Of a stretch of 64,000 nt of DNA, positions 36,142 to 45,678 are shown in pieces (within the stretch, counting starts at the first letter, position 1; each line of letters starts with the position of its first letter). The notes beneath the pieces are model-generated. The model was not told the DNA's origin and did no database searches. It saw only the letters and a program-made list of their open reading frames with translations. The DNA comes from CAWKGV01 sp963849305 (GTDB lineage: Bacteria > Pseudomonadota > Alphaproteobacteria > Acetobacterales > Acetobacteraceae): NCBI GenBank assembly GCA_963849305.1, contig CAWKGV010000008.1, forward strand, positions 297,767 to 361,766, read 5' to 3'. Made by a program: the position numbers and the translations under genes.

Positions 36142-37526
36142 GCGGGGTGGGGCGTGGCATCGCCACGAGCGTCCGCCTCCGCGCACTCGCCGGCATGGCA
36201 TGGCAGGCGATCGGCCCCGCGCCGCTGCCAGCGCGCGTACGCGACCGGATCAAGAGCGAGCAGGACGCTGCTGAAATCCTGATCGGGCTCACACAGGTCG
36301 CCGCTGTGGTCACGTTCTGCGTGCTCTACGCCATCAACCGGCTGACCAACCCGCCTCCGCCGATGATGATCGAACCGATCCCGGTGGTGCTCGGCGTCTA
36401 TGCGGTGCTGACCGGCGTTCGGCTGTCGCTGGCTTGGCGCCGGCACCTTCCGCGCGCCCTGCTCGCGGCCTCGGTCGTCATCGACATCGCCGTACTGATG
36501 GCGCTGATCTGGACCTTTCAACTGGGCTACATGGGTCCGGCCACCATCTACCTGAAGTCGTCGACGCTGATGTACGTCTTCATCCTGATCGCGCTGCGTG
36601 CGCTAAGGCTTGAGGCGTCCTATGTGCTGCTGGCCGGCGGCACGGCGGCGGCGTTCTGGGCCGGGCTGCTCGCCTACGCCCTGGTCGCGAGCGGCTCAAG
36701 GCTACGCTTCACCCACAGCTTCGCTGACTACGCCACCTCGGCCTCGGTGCTGGTGGGCGCCGAGTTCGACAAGTTCGTCTCCATCCTGATGGTTTCCGCG
36801 ATCCTGGCGCTGGTGGTCACGCGGGGCCGGCGGTTGCTGGTCGAGACAGCACGCGGGCAGGCCGCGCTGTCGGACTTCTCCCATCTGGTCGCCCCCGAGG
36901 TGGCGACGCGCCTGCGCTCAGGCGAGACCGAGGTAATGGCCGGGATGGCCGAGCGGCGGCCGGTCGCGATCCTGACCACCGACCTGCGCGGCTTCACCGC
37001 GCTGGCGCAAGATCTTACCCCGGATGCGATGCTGCGGCTGCTGGCCGGGTACCAGGGCGCGGTCGTTCCGGCGATCGAAAGCAACGACGGCAGCATCGAC
37101 AAGTATCTGGGCGACGGCATCCTGGCGAGCTTCGGCGCCGTGACGGCGAATGCGACCTGCGCCGCCGATGCGCTGCGCGCGGTCGAGGACATTCTCGACA
37201 CCGTTGCCGACTGGTCGGCGCGGATGGCCGCGGCGGGGATGCCGCCGGTGCGCGTGGGCATCGCGGTCGCGAGCGGCGAGGCGCTGTTCGGCACCACCGG
37301 CCACATGACCCGGCTCGAATACACGGTGATCGGCGAGCCGGTGAACTTGGCGGCGAAGCTCGAAAAACACACCAAGGAGGAGCGCGTCCCGGCGCTCGCC
37401 ACCGCCCGCGCCTTCGGCCTGGCGCTCGCGCAAGGCTACGCGCCGCGCAAGCCGATGGAGCGGCGGCCGCATCGACCGGTAGCCGGCATCGAGGCCCCGG
37501 TCGATCTGGTCGCGTTTCAGGACTGA
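36138..37526 (+). CDS. Membrane-bound class III adenylate/guanylate cyclase
   Basis: 462 residues from the GTG that overlaps the patatin stop. Residues about 45-240 form about six transmembrane helices. The cyclase domain follows: the metal-binding ILTTDLRGFTALAQ, DKYLGDGILASFG with the second Asp, and TRLEYTVIGEPVNLAAKLE. The product is probably cAMP. Translational coupling to bdhA and patatin suggests that the cyclase reports on, or controls, storage-polymer use. Confidence 0.88.
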   Translation: MSGVGRGIATSVRLRALAGMAWQAIGPAPLPARVRDRIKSEQDAAEILIGLTQVAAVVTFCVLYAINRLTNPPPPMMIEPIPVVLGVYAVLTGVRLSLAWRRHLPRALLAASVVIDIAVLMALIWTFQLGYMGPATIYLKSSTLMYVFILIALRALRLEASYVLLAGGTAAAFWAGLLAYALVASGSRLRFTHSFADYATSASVLVGAEFDKFVSILMVSAILALVVTRGRRLLVETARGQAALSDFSHLVAPEVATRLRSGETEVMAGMAERRPVAILTTDLRGFTALAQDLTPDAMLRLLAGYQGAVVPAIESNDGSIDKYLGDGILASFGAVTANATCAADALRAVEDILDTVADWSARMAAAGMPPVRVGIAVASGEALFGTTGHMTRLEYTVIGEPVNLAAKLEKHTKEERVPALATARAFGLALAQGYAPRKPMERRPHRPVAGIEAPVDLVAFQD

Positions 37527-38179
37527 TCGCGGCCCGCCCGGAGCTCGCGCCCGATATTCGCCCTGGCCATGGCCTCGAACGCCGCGCGGACAGGTCGCAC
37601 GTGATAGATCGCCGAGCGCCCTGCCACCGCTGCGAAGAAGCCCAGTCGCCGGCGCTGCCATTCGGGCGTCGGCAAGAAGGCTTGCTCGACGCGCAGCCAT
37701 GAGGTGTTGCGCCAGAAGCGGTGCGGTGTCGCTCCGAGCGGCGCCAGGTCGAGATCGAGAACCCAACGCATCTCCGGATCGCTCAGATCGGCTGCATCCG
37801 CGTCGCCCGCATGGTTCGCGGTCGCCTCGATCGCCAGCGCCACTCGGTCGACGTCGCCGCGGGGCATTGGGCGTCCGAAACGGGCGTAGCGTCGCCAGAG
37901 CGCCGCCGAAGCCGCCTCGTTGTCGGTCCTGCGCGGGTCGTAGATGGCGTCATGGAAAGCGATGATGCAGGCGATGCGGCGCTGCGGGCCGCGCGCGTGC
38001 AAGCGGCTTCCGCGCCCGAAGTGGCGGTGCCGGACCCAGAGATTGGCGACGTGTTCGAGCCCGTGATAGTGTCGCCCTGGCGCGCTCATCCGCCGTCGCA
38101 GGTCGCGCAACGCGGCCGGGTGAAGCTCCGTGTGCCGGAACAGTTCGGCCAAGGCGGCAAATCGGCGCTGCGACACCAT
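37517..38179 (-). CDS. HD-superfamily metal-dependent phosphohydrolase-like protein
   Basis: 220 residues. The pattern HYHGLEHV, then FHDAIYDP (the HD pair) and a later NHAGDADAADL matches the predicted HD-domain hydrolases of the COG4339 type. It is cytoplasmic with no other domain. Its 3' end overlaps the convergent cyclase gene by ten bases. The substrate is unknown. Confidence 0.82.
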   Translation of the reverse strand: MVSQRRFAALAELFRHTELHPAALRDLRRRMSAPGRHYHGLEHVANLWVRHRHFGRGSRLHARGPQRRIACIIAFHDAIYDPRRTDNEAASAALWRRYARFGRPMPRGDVDRVALAIEATANHAGDADAADLSDPEMRWVLDLDLAPLGATPHRFWRNTSWLRVEQAFLPTPEWQRRRLGFFAAVAGRSAIYHVRPVRAAFEAMARANIGRELRAGRDQS

Positions 38180-38238
38180 CGGCCGCGACCATAGCCGAGA
38201 CCGGGGTGCCTGGACAATGAATCCGGACTCAGCGGCTC

Positions 38239-38357
38239 GGCCCTCACCCGGCCCTCTCCCAAAGGGAGAGGGCTCCGTTGTCCCCTTCGTTTGGCTTGAG
38301 GGAGAGGGCTTCCATTCTTCCCCCCTCTCCCGCTTGCGGATAGGGTTGGGTTGAGGG
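38239..38357. repeat. Dispersed CCCTCACCC...GGGTTGAGGG palindromic repeat
   Basis: The left part reads CCCTCACCCGGCCCTCTCCC and the right arm ends in GGGTTGGGTTGAGGG, with internal GGGAGAGGGC segments, so the whole can fold as a long hairpin. Relatives occur near 51459-51509, 55293-55325 and 56317-56395 in this window. It lies between convergent or tandem gene ends and may act as a terminator. Confidence 0.7.
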
Positions 38358-39209
38358 TCAGGTCAAGCGCCGTGGAAGGCGATCGTGCGCAGCTCGATGC
38401 TTTCGCGCGGCAGCTTGTCGGCCGGGGCGGTCGGATCCTCGAACGCGGAGTGCGGTGCCCAGCGGGCGCGCCCGTCGCGACTCGAAATCGAAGCATTTCA
38501 GCAGCAGCGCTTCGTTCGGCATCATGTCGCGCACGTACCACCACCGATGCGCCGGATTGAAGCGCACGGCGTACGTCTCTCCAGTGCGGTCGCGGTACAC
38601 GAGTTCCGACGGCACCCAGTCGGCGGGATCGACCGTGCGCGCATCGCACACCCCGAGCGGCGCGTCGCGCAGCGGGCCGGTGATCGGCCGCCAGACATTG
38701 ATGAACTCGTAGCGACGGCCGAGCAGCGCCTCCGCCTCATCGCCCATCAGATCGCGTACCCGCTGCGGCCCGGAGCGTTCGGTATAGTCGTTATGAACTC
38801 GCCCGACCGGCTGGCGAGGCGTGCCGGGGCTACGATCCTCCGCACCCCACAGGCGCTTGCGCACCGTATGGTCGAACACGATCACCCGTTCCGCCCCGGT
38901 CTCCTCGGCGACCAGGCGCTCGGCCTCGGGATAATAAACTCGGCGCAACTCGTCCTCGTCGTAAAAGTCCCGCACGGCACTTTCGTTCCGTACCAGGGCG
39001 AAGCCCTCTAAGTCGAGCGACGCCTCCGCGGCGACCGGGCGGGCGTTCAGCACTTTCATGCGATGCGGCTCGTATACCGCGTTGTTGCGCGGCACCCCGG
39101 GCGGCGGATCGTAGGTGTAGTTGCGCGGCCGCTTGGTCTCGGGCGAGAGATAGAAGAACTCCCCCTCGATGCTCTCCAGGGACGCGGTACTGGCGATATT
39201 CGTGTCCAT
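38358..39209 (-). CDS. CmcJ/NvfI family oxidoreductase, frameshifted near its C-terminus
   Basis: The N-terminal 240 codons match the CmcJ-like family (tied to fungal and bacterial 2-oxoglutarate-type oxygenases): VFDHTVRKR, GRVHNDYTERSGPQRVRDL, NVWRPITGPLRDAPLGVCD, and WWYVRDMMPNEALLLKCFD. After KCFDFES the called frame turns into Arg-rich shadow. The proper ending (GRARWAPHSAFEDPTAPADK, then LPRESIELRTIAFHGA) is in the next frame and stops at 38363. One indel near 38480 accounts for this. The active-site region is unaffected. Confidence 0.8.
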   Translation of the reverse strand: MDTNIASTASLESIEGEFFYLSPETKRPRNYTYDPPPGVPRNNAVYEPHRMKVLNARPVAAEASLDLEGFALVRNESAVRDFYDEDELRRVYYPEAERLVAEETGAERVIVFDHTVRKRLWGAEDRSPGTPRQPVGRVHNDYTERSGPQRVRDLMGDEAEALLGRRYEFINVWRPITGPLRDAPLGVCDARTVDPADWVPSELVYRDRTGETYAVRFNPAHRWWYVRDMMPNEALLLKCFDFESRRARPLGTALRVRGSDRPGRQAAARKHRAAHDRLPRRLT

Positions 39210-39229
39210 TGGTCTCCTCGCTCTCCGGG

Positions 39230-39937
39230 TTATGCGCCGCGCGCGACGCTTGCGGCGGTCTGTCCAAATAGTATCTGCTTGCTTTCCTCGCTTACGGTCG
39301 GCCGATTGGAATAGGGCTCGCCCTTGGCGTAGGCGCGCTCGGTGGCCGGACGCGCGCGGATGGCATCGAACCAGCGCCGCAGGCTAGGGAAGGAGTCAAG
39401 CTCCTGCTGCTGGCGCTTCCATGGCACGATCCAAGGATAGGCCGCCATGTCGGCGATCGTGTATTCCTTACCAGATAGGAACGATCGTCCCGCCAGCCTG
39501 CGTTCCAGCACGCCATACAGCCGGTTGGTCTCGTTTACGTATCGTTGGATGGCATACGGGATCTGCTCCGGCGCGTACTGCACGAAATGATGGTTCTGCC
39601 CAGCCATCGGGCCGAGCCCGCCCATCTGCCAGAACAGCCACTCCAGGGTCGTCTTCCTGCCGCGCAGGTCGCGCGGCAGGAACTTTCCGGTCTTCTCGGC
39701 CAGATAGAGCAGGATCGCCCCGGACTCGAACACCGATACCGGCTCGCCGTTGTCGGCAGGCCGTGTGTCGATGATGGCCGGCATCCGGTTGTTCGGCGAG
39801 ATCGCCAGGAAGTCGGGCTTGAATTGCTCGCCTGCGCTGATGTCCACCGGATGGATACGGTACTCAAGCCCAACCTCCTCGAGAAACATCGTGACCTTAT
39901 GGCCGTTCGGCGTCGGCCAATAGTAAAGCTCGATCAT
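39230..39937 (-). CDS. Glutathione S-transferase family protein
   Basis: 235 residues from the ATG giving MIELYYWPTPNGHKV, a YfcG/Ure2p-like N-terminus with the small-residue active site. NRMPAIID and VFESGAILLYLAEK are the glutathione-binding strand-turn-helix of the thioredoxin fold. The helical C-terminal domain includes YTIADMAAYPWI. It starts three bases after the TetR stop, so the pair is an operon and TetR probably regulates it. Confidence 0.92.
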   Translation of the reverse strand: MIELYYWPTPNGHKVTMFLEEVGLEYRIHPVDISAGEQFKPDFLAISPNNRMPAIIDTRPADNGEPVSVFESGAILLYLAEKTGKFLPRDLRGRKTTLEWLFWQMGGLGPMAGQNHHFVQYAPEQIPYAIQRYVNETNRLYGVLERRLAGRSFLSGKEYTIADMAAYPWIVPWKRQQQELDSFPSLRRWFDAIRARPATERAYAKGEPYSNRPTVSEESKQILFGQTAASVARGA

Positions 39938-39939
39938 GA

Positions 39940-40545
39940 TCAGACGTGCTCCATTCTGTGTTCGGGTGCGTCGAGCAGCGCGAGCGCCGGCCGTGCCACA
40001 CCCTCGAGCAGCGCGCGGTCGGGGCGCGCGCGGGCGAGCACGCGCAAGCCGAGCAGCACGCCCAGCAGGTGCCGGGCTAGGTCGTCGGCCGGCTGCGCGC
40101 AACTAACGGTCCCCTGCTCTTGAGCAGCGAGCAAGGCTCGGCGAAAAAACGTCTCGATCTCGCCGAGCTGGGTCGCGATCACGCGGCGAAGCCAGGGGTC
40201 GTGCGGCGCCAGCTCAAGTGCCGAGTTGACCAACAAGCAGCCGCGCCGCTGCCGATCCGCGAGCGAGCGGTCTATGGCACCCTCGATGAACGCGACGACG
40301 GCCTCGCGCGGTCTATGCGTTCGCTCCAACGTGGCCAGACGCTCGCGCATCCGGGCGCCGTATTCGTCGAGCGCGCGCCGGAACAGCGCGCGCTTGTCGC
40401 CGAACGCATTGTACAGGCTAGCGCCGGTGATCCCCATTCGCTCCGCGAGGTCGCGCACCGAGGTGGCCTCGTAGCCGCGCGACCAGAAGCATTCGACCGC
40501 CGCATCCAGCGCCTCCGCCTCGTCGAATTCCCTTGGCCTTGCCAT
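39940..40545 (-). CDS. TetR-family transcriptional regulator
   Basis: 201 residues from the ATG giving MARPREFDEAEAL; the open frame extends far upstream but only this start fits the family. The helix-turn-helix lies at about 20-60 (YEATSVRDLAERMGITGASL, YNAFGDKRALF). The C-terminal ligand domain is all helical. It is co-transcribed with the GST gene and divergent from the dehalogenase, 66 bases away. Confidence 0.9.
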   Translation of the reverse strand: MARPREFDEAEALDAAVECFWSRGYEATSVRDLAERMGITGASLYNAFGDKRALFRRALDEYGARMRERLATLERTHRPREAVVAFIEGAIDRSLADRQRRGCLLVNSALELAPHDPWLRRVIATQLGEIETFFRRALLAAQEQGTVSCAQPADDLARHLLGVLLGLRVLARARPDRALLEGVARPALALLDAPEHRMEHV

Positions 40546-40611
40546 CTGAAGTATTTTGGAGCAAGCGTTCAAGAAATCAACCATCCGCGATGGACAGGAG
40601 TTGACAGGTGG

Positions 40612-41313
40612 ATGCACGGATCGATTGGGGCGCTCGCCTTCGATACCGGCGGCACGGTGCTGGACTGGCATCACGGCATCAGCGCCGCGCTGGCCGAGGC
40701 CGGGACGCGGCATAGTATCGAGCGCGACTGGGCGGTGATCGCCAACGACTACCGCCGCCGCGCGTTGGCTCGCATGACCAACACCGTCAATCCCGGCTTC
40801 AACATCGACGACGTGCATCGGGACGTGCTTGACGAGATCTGCGTTGCGCACGGCCTCGACATGCTATCGGAAGGGGATCGCGCCCGGATCGCGGGTACCT
40901 GGCACGTGCTGAACGCATGGCCCGACCTGCCGCCTGCGATCGCGCGCCTGCGCAAGCGGCACGTCGTCGTCTCGTTCACGATCCTCAGCGTGTCGCTCAT
41001 CATCGACACGGCGCGACACAATGGCCTTGCCTGGGACGCGGTGATTTCCTGCGAGATGCTCGACGTCTACAAGCCGCGACCGGAAGCATACCGGAAAGCC
41101 GCGAAGCTGTTGCAGCTCCCGCCCGAGCGGATCGTGATGGTCGCGTGCCACAACTTCGACCTGAACGCGGCGCGCGGCGAGGGCTTTCGCACCGCGTTCG
41201 TGCATCGGCCCGACGAATGGGGACCGTCCGGCCCGCCCGATCCCACGCCAAACCCGGCCTGCGACATCATCGTGCCGGGCTTCGCCGAACTCGCGGACCA
41301 ACTGGGCGCTTAG
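40612..41313 (+). CDS. HAD-family haloacid dehalogenase type II-like hydrolase
   Basis: 233 residues from the ATG giving MHGSIGALAFDTGG. The nucleophile Asp is in AFDTGGTVLDW; the Lys is in VYKPRPEAYRKA; the acidic motif appears in MVACHNFDLNAARGEGFRTA, and the ending AFVHRPDEWG is typical of type II dehalogenases. The usual DVFGT is DTGGT here, so the substrate may differ. The gene is divergent from tetR. Confidence 0.85.
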   Translation: MHGSIGALAFDTGGTVLDWHHGISAALAEAGTRHSIERDWAVIANDYRRRALARMTNTVNPGFNIDDVHRDVLDEICVAHGLDMLSEGDRARIAGTWHVLNAWPDLPPAIARLRKRHVVVSFTILSVSLIIDTARHNGLAWDAVISCEMLDVYKPRPEAYRKAAKLLQLPPERIVMVACHNFDLNAARGEGFRTAFVHRPDEWGPSGPPDPTPNPACDIIVPGFAELADQLGA

Positions 41314-41316
41314 CAG

Positions 41317-42423
41317 TCAGCGCCGGAAGCGGTTCGGGTCCACTGCCGCCACGATCGCCGCCGCGCCGGGGTCGCGTCCCGCGATCAGGTCCGCCACCAG
41401 TCGGCCGGCCGCCGGCGAGGTCTGAATGCCGTAGCCGCCCTGGCCTGCGCACCAGAAGAACCCGGGCGCGCGGCGATCCCATCCGAACGCGAGGCTGCCG
41501 TCTTGCGTGAAGGTGCGCAGCCCAGCCCAGCTCCGCTCGACCCGGCGCACCTCGATATCCAGCGCCTGCTGCATCCGATCGATGCCGAGCGCGACGTCGA
41601 TCTCCTCGGGCCGAACATCGTGCGGGTGGGTCGGTGTCTCGTCTGCCGGGGAGACCATCAGCTGCGTGCGAGCCTCGGGGCGCGCATACCAGCCGTGGCC
41701 GACATCGAGGATCAGTGGCCAATCGGACACGTCGCGGGGCGACGGGTCGATGATCGCAGCGGTGCGCCGGCAGGGGATCAGCCGGAGCGGGCGGATGCCG
41801 GCCATCGAGGCGACCTCGTCGGCCCAGGCGCCGGCGGCGTCCACCACCACCGGCGCCCGGAACACCGCGCCCCCGCTTGCCGCGACCTGCCACGCGCCGT
41901 CCCGACGCTCGATCCGCCCCGCTCGCTGGCGCAGCGCCAGCGTTCCGCCGCGGGCTCGGAGTTGGCGCAGGAACCCTTGATGGATCGCCGCCACGTCCAT
42001 GTCGAACGCATCGGCCTCGATCGCGGCGGCGGCGGCGTAGCCCGGACGCAGCGCCGGAACCAGAGCGCCGGCTTCCGCGACCGCCAGCGGCCGGACGCCC
42101 GTGCTGTCGGCCAGGAAACGATCCAACTCAGGCACTTGCTCGGGCCGGGCCAGGAACAGCACCGGACGGCGGCGCATCAGCGCCGTTTCGGCGAAGTCCG
42201 CTGGAGGCGATTCGAAAAAGCCCCGAGAAAGCCGGGTCAGCGCGCGCACGTCGGCCGGGCCGTAGTTCAGCACCCAGATCGCGGCGGATCGTCCAGTGCT
42301 ATGATAGCCGGCCTGCTCCTCGGCCTCGATCAGTGCGACGCGGCGATCGGCGGCGAGCGCGGCGGCGGCGCTCGCCCCAGCAATGCCGGCCCCGATCACG
42401 ACCGCATCGAAACCATTGTCCAT
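41317..42423 (-). CDS. FAD-dependent (DAO-type) oxidoreductase
   Basis: 368 residues from the ATG giving MDNGFDAVVIGAG. The dinucleotide motif GAGIAGASAAAALA is at the N-terminus, the GYHSTGRSAA flavin loop follows, and the C-terminus ends GQGGYGIQTSPAAGRLVADL. This is a D-amino-acid oxidase/glycine oxidase-like fold that oxidises an amine or hydroxy acid. No stop codon separates it from the GNAT gene upstream in the same frame. The stop is four bases from the convergent dehalogenase stop. Confidence 0.9.
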   Translation of the reverse strand: MDNGFDAVVIGAGIAGASAAAALAADRRVALIEAEEQAGYHSTGRSAAIWVLNYGPADVRALTRLSRGFFESPPADFAETALMRRRPVLFLARPEQVPELDRFLADSTGVRPLAVAEAGALVPALRPGYAAAAAIEADAFDMDVAAIHQGFLRQLRARGGTLALRQRAGRIERRDGAWQVAASGGAVFRAPVVVDAAGAWADEVASMAGIRPLRLIPCRRTAAIIDPSPRDVSDWPLILDVGHGWYARPEARTQLMVSPADETPTHPHDVRPEEIDVALGIDRMQQALDIEVRRVERSWAGLRTFTQDGSLAFGWDRRAPGFFWCAGQGGYGIQTSPAAGRLVADLIAGRDPGAAAIVAAVDPNRFRR

Positions 42424-42975
42424 GCGGCTCAACCTTCGGCGGTTGCCAGCTCGGCGCAACCCCGGTCCAGCGACATAACGGAGCAGCCTTCCATCGCCAT
42501 GGGGAGCCGGTCCGAGCAAGCGCATTCCGAGCTTGCGCGCGACGGCCAGAGAGCGCGTGTTCCGCGGATCGATGTCGGCCACGATTTCGGGCAACGCGAG
42601 GGTGGTGAGGGCGTGCGCCAGCACCGGCCGGGCCGCCTCGGTCGCGTAGCCACGTTCCCACACCGCGCGGATCAGGCGCCAGCCGATCTCGATCTCCGGC
42701 CCGCGCAGGTCGAGCGGCGTCAGCAACACCCAGCCGGCGAACCCCTCCGGCGCGATGATCGACCAATAGCCCTGGCCAGGCGGGTAGGGATGGCGGATGC
42801 GTGCCTCGACGAAGGCGCGGTGCGCGACGGGATCGCTCCACGGGCCAGCGATGAACCGTGTCACCTCGGGATCGCGGTCCATCGCCATGCACGCCTCGAT
42901 GTCCCCCAATATGCGCGGCCGCAAAGCGAGGCGCCGCGTGCGGAAGCTCGGGCGGGCATCGGCCGGCTGGCTCAT
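42424..42975 (-). CDS. GNAT-family N-acetyltransferase (reads into the FAD oxidoreductase)
   Basis: About 184 codons from the ATG giving MSQPADARPSFRTRRLALRP. This is the RimJ/RimL-type GNAT subgroup: FAGWVLLTPLD, EIEIGWRLIRAVWERGYATE (the acetyl-CoA pyrophosphate loop region) and NTRSLAVARKLGMRLLG. There is no in-frame stop before the oxidoreductase ATG, so as written a 552-residue fusion could form. A one-base slip near 42470 would give an ordinary stop at 42429, so either a fusion or an indel is possible. Confidence 0.8.
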
Positions 42976-43050
42976 GGTCCGGATTCCCTCTTGCCTGGCA
43001 GGCGGTGTCGTCGGACCGTATCGCGATACGCGGCAATAAGGGAGGAAGTC

Positions 43051-44479
43051 GTGGTGGACCTGGTGCTGCGCGGCGACGCGGTGGTGACGCCGCAGGGCGT
43101 CGGCGCTTACGACCTGGCGATCGAGGGCGAGCGGATCGTCGCCGTCGCGGTCGGCGGGACCATGCAGATCCCCGATGGCGCCCGCCTGATCAATGCCACC
43201 GGCAAGGTCGTCATGCCGGGCGGGATCGACCCGCATGTGCACTGCAAATGGTACCTGCCGCATCCGGATGGCTCGATCACCCCCACCGACCCGCCCGACA
43301 TCGTCAGCCGTGCCGCGCTGCACGGCGGCACCACCACCATGATCGATTTCACCCGCTGCTCGCAGGGCAAGGACGTGCAGGACGCCATCGCGCGGCGCGA
43401 ACAGGACTGGAAGGGCCATTGCGCCTGCGACTATGCCCAGCACCTGATGGTGGAAGGCGCGCTGCCGGTCGAGCTGTTCGGCCAGCTCGGCGAGGCGATC
43501 CAGGCGGGCTTCGCCACGGTGAAGATCTTCACCACCGACATCACGCCCTCACGCAAGGGGCGCATGGTCGATTTCGGCGATATCTGGGAGGTGTTCCGGG
43601 TTCTGGCCGCGCAGCGCGGCCTCGGCGTCATCCACTCCGAGGACAACGACATCGTCATGCATATGTATGCGAAGCTGATGCGCGAGGAGCGCACCGGCTT
43701 CGAGAACATGGCCGAGGTTCACAATACGCTCTCCGAGGACCTCTCCTTCCGCCGCGTGATTCGCCTGGCGGAAAAGGTGCCGGGCGCGGCGCTCTACATG
43801 ATGCACACCTCGGCCGCGAGCGGGGTCTCGGCGATCCGGGAAGCGCGCGCCCGAGGCGTTCCGATCTACGGCGAGTCGCTGCATCAATACATGCTCTACA
43901 CGAGCGAGGACTATCGCCGCCCGAACGGGCAGATCTACCACACCTATCCCTCGCTCAAGTCGGCCGAGGACCAAGCGGCGATCTGGGCGGGCACGCTCGA
44001 CGGCTCGATCAACTGTGTCGCCACCGACGAGATTTGTTGCACGCTCAAGCAGAAGATCCAGGGCGTGCGCATCGACGACACCACCGGCGGCAATGCCGGC
44101 GTCGAGCCGCGCGTGGCGCTGATGTACACCGAGATGGTCGGCAGGCGCGGCTACACGCTGTCGCGCTTCGTCGATCTCGTTGCCACCAACGCGGCGAAGA
44201 TCATGGGGCTCTATCCGCGCAAGGGCGCGCTGGCGGCGGGATCGGATGCCGACATCTGCGTGCTCGATCCGGCCGACAAGCGCATCATCCGGGCCGAGGA
44301 GCTGCACGAGGCGGACTACACGCCGTGGGAGGGGCGCGAGATGGAGGCTTGGCCGTGCCTGACCATGCTGCGCGGCAAGGTGGTGGTGGAGGACGGGCGG
44401 TTTCTCGGCAGCCTGGAGCGACGGGCGCTGGCAGCATCGCCGCGTGGCGCCGGAGATGATCGCCGGGCCAATGCTGTGA
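43051..44479 (+). CDS. Dihydropyrimidinase/hydantoinase, frameshifted at the last 20 codons
   Basis: The GTG start follows GGGAGGAA; a second GTG three bases on is equally possible. Amidohydrolase features: the first metal HxH in GIDPHVHCKWYLP, the probable carbamylated Lys in FATVKIFTTD, His in YMMHTSAASGV, and the last Asp in CVATDEICC. At about 475 codons it is the normal size. It opens dihydropyrimidine or hydantoin rings. Near 44418 one extra base moves the frame; the expected ending (DGRWQHRRVAPEMIAGPML, stop at 44479) is in the next frame, while the called frame runs on to 44592. Confidence 0.88.
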
Positions 44480-44568
44480 GCCCATCAGGGCCGCCCGATT
44501 GGCGCCGACTGCCAGGGGTTTTTCGACATTCGGTTAAGGAAGTTGGTCCAAAAATAGAGATGCCGGCC

Positions 44569-44593
44569 AGGACTGGCCTGACCGGCATCTAAG
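44569..44593 (+). terminator. Hairpin after dihydropyrimidinase
   Basis: Arms AGATGCCGG-CAGG and CCTG-CCGGCATCT with a short loop form a stable stem 90 bases past the true stop of the dihydropyrimidinase. There is no T-run. It ends just where the ribosome binding site of the next small ORF begins, so it could also be a regulatory hairpin of that ORF. Confidence 0.5.
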
Positions 44594-44604
44594 GAGGCGT
44601 TACC

Positions 44605-44685
44605 ATGGTATCTCATGGGTTACGCCTGCCCCCGATCTTTCTAAGCTTGACCGTGAAGGTCAAGATCGTTGTGAGAAGGAAGTAG
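44605..44685 (+). CDS. 26-codon ORF with strong ribosome binding site
   Basis: AAGGAGG lies seven bases before the ATG, better than most genes here. The peptide starts MVSHGLRLPPIFLSLTVKVK and ends in basic residues VVRRK. A short hydrophobic core with a positive tail is seen in small membrane or toxin-like peptides. It has no recognised homologue from memory. It lies directly after a stable hairpin and at the left edge of the accessory insertion. Confidence 0.4.
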   Translation: MVSHGLRLPPIFLSLTVKVKIVVRRK

Positions 44686-44851
44686 GTGCGGCCCGGTCGG
44701 GACGCGCCCGACCGGCTCCTCCGCCGCTGCCAGCAGACGGCCAGCGATGGGGCTTCAGCTTTCCTTGTATCGCATCAAGATGTTGCTTGCCATTTCCTGA
44801 GCGGTATACGCTTTTCGCGCGGTGTTAGGTTGTGACTAAGGGGACTGTCGA
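44686..44851. other. Short AT-richer gap before the nuclease gene
   Basis: No gene is seen. Base composition falls below that of the surroundings from here into the following nuclease gene, in keeping with acquired DNA. Confidence 0.4.
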
Positions 44852-45678
44852 TTGCCAAAAAGGTCAAACGAGTTCCAGCGTTTGGTCGCATACATCTATG
44901 AAAATGTGGCACCGACTGGGGCCACTGTGACCGAGTTGAGCTATGCTGCGCGAAGGCGGCGACGGCACGGCGCGTGAGGTTGATATCCTGATCTCTCATG
45001 TATTCCTCGGCACCAAAATCAACATTGCAATCGAGTGTCGGGGGCGTGGCAGGGCCCAGGACATTGAATGGATAGACGGTCTTGCCGGAAAATTCAAGCG
45101 CTTGAATATAAACAAGGTCATCGCCGTTTCTCCAACGCAGTTTACTGCGGGTGCACGAGAAAAGGCTGCCGAGGAAAGGATTGAACTTCTGACTGTTGAG
45201 GACGCCTCCAAAGTAGATTGGGCATCGCGGTTAGCTAAAGAGGCATTCAGCGTTGGCACTCACCAGAATACTTTATTGAATGTCTCAATGTGGTCACCCG
45301 AAGGGAACAGAATTGCATTGACAACTGTCGACCTCGATACGAACAGGGTAACGCATAAGGACCAGCGTTCAGAGCTGCTCTATCCTTACCTGGTGAATAC
45401 GTTCATGCAGAAAACTGAGGGCTGCTGTCGAAGATCGAATATTCGAAATGATCAAGGCGGACCTTTCCAAGTTTTTTCGGGAACCGCATCCCCGGTATTG
45501 CGAGCTAACTTGGGAGAATGCGGGCGAAATCCGAAGCACGGGAGGTGATCCGCCCATTCCCTTCGCGAAAATGATTTTCGGGATCGTTACAACGTTCCAA
45601 ACTGCCACCGCTCCCGTCACCAATAAAGTGCTGCAAGACTGGATGTTGTCGGAAATCAAGGCCTTACCTGTCGCGAAC

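Noticed and set aside
41503..43050. N-terminal 500 codons of a 1,029-codon plus-strand frame leading into dihydropyrimidinase
   Set aside because: They lie opposite the GNAT and FAD oxidoreductase genes and read as Arg/His/Gln-rich noise; the real start has its own ribosome binding site at 43041.
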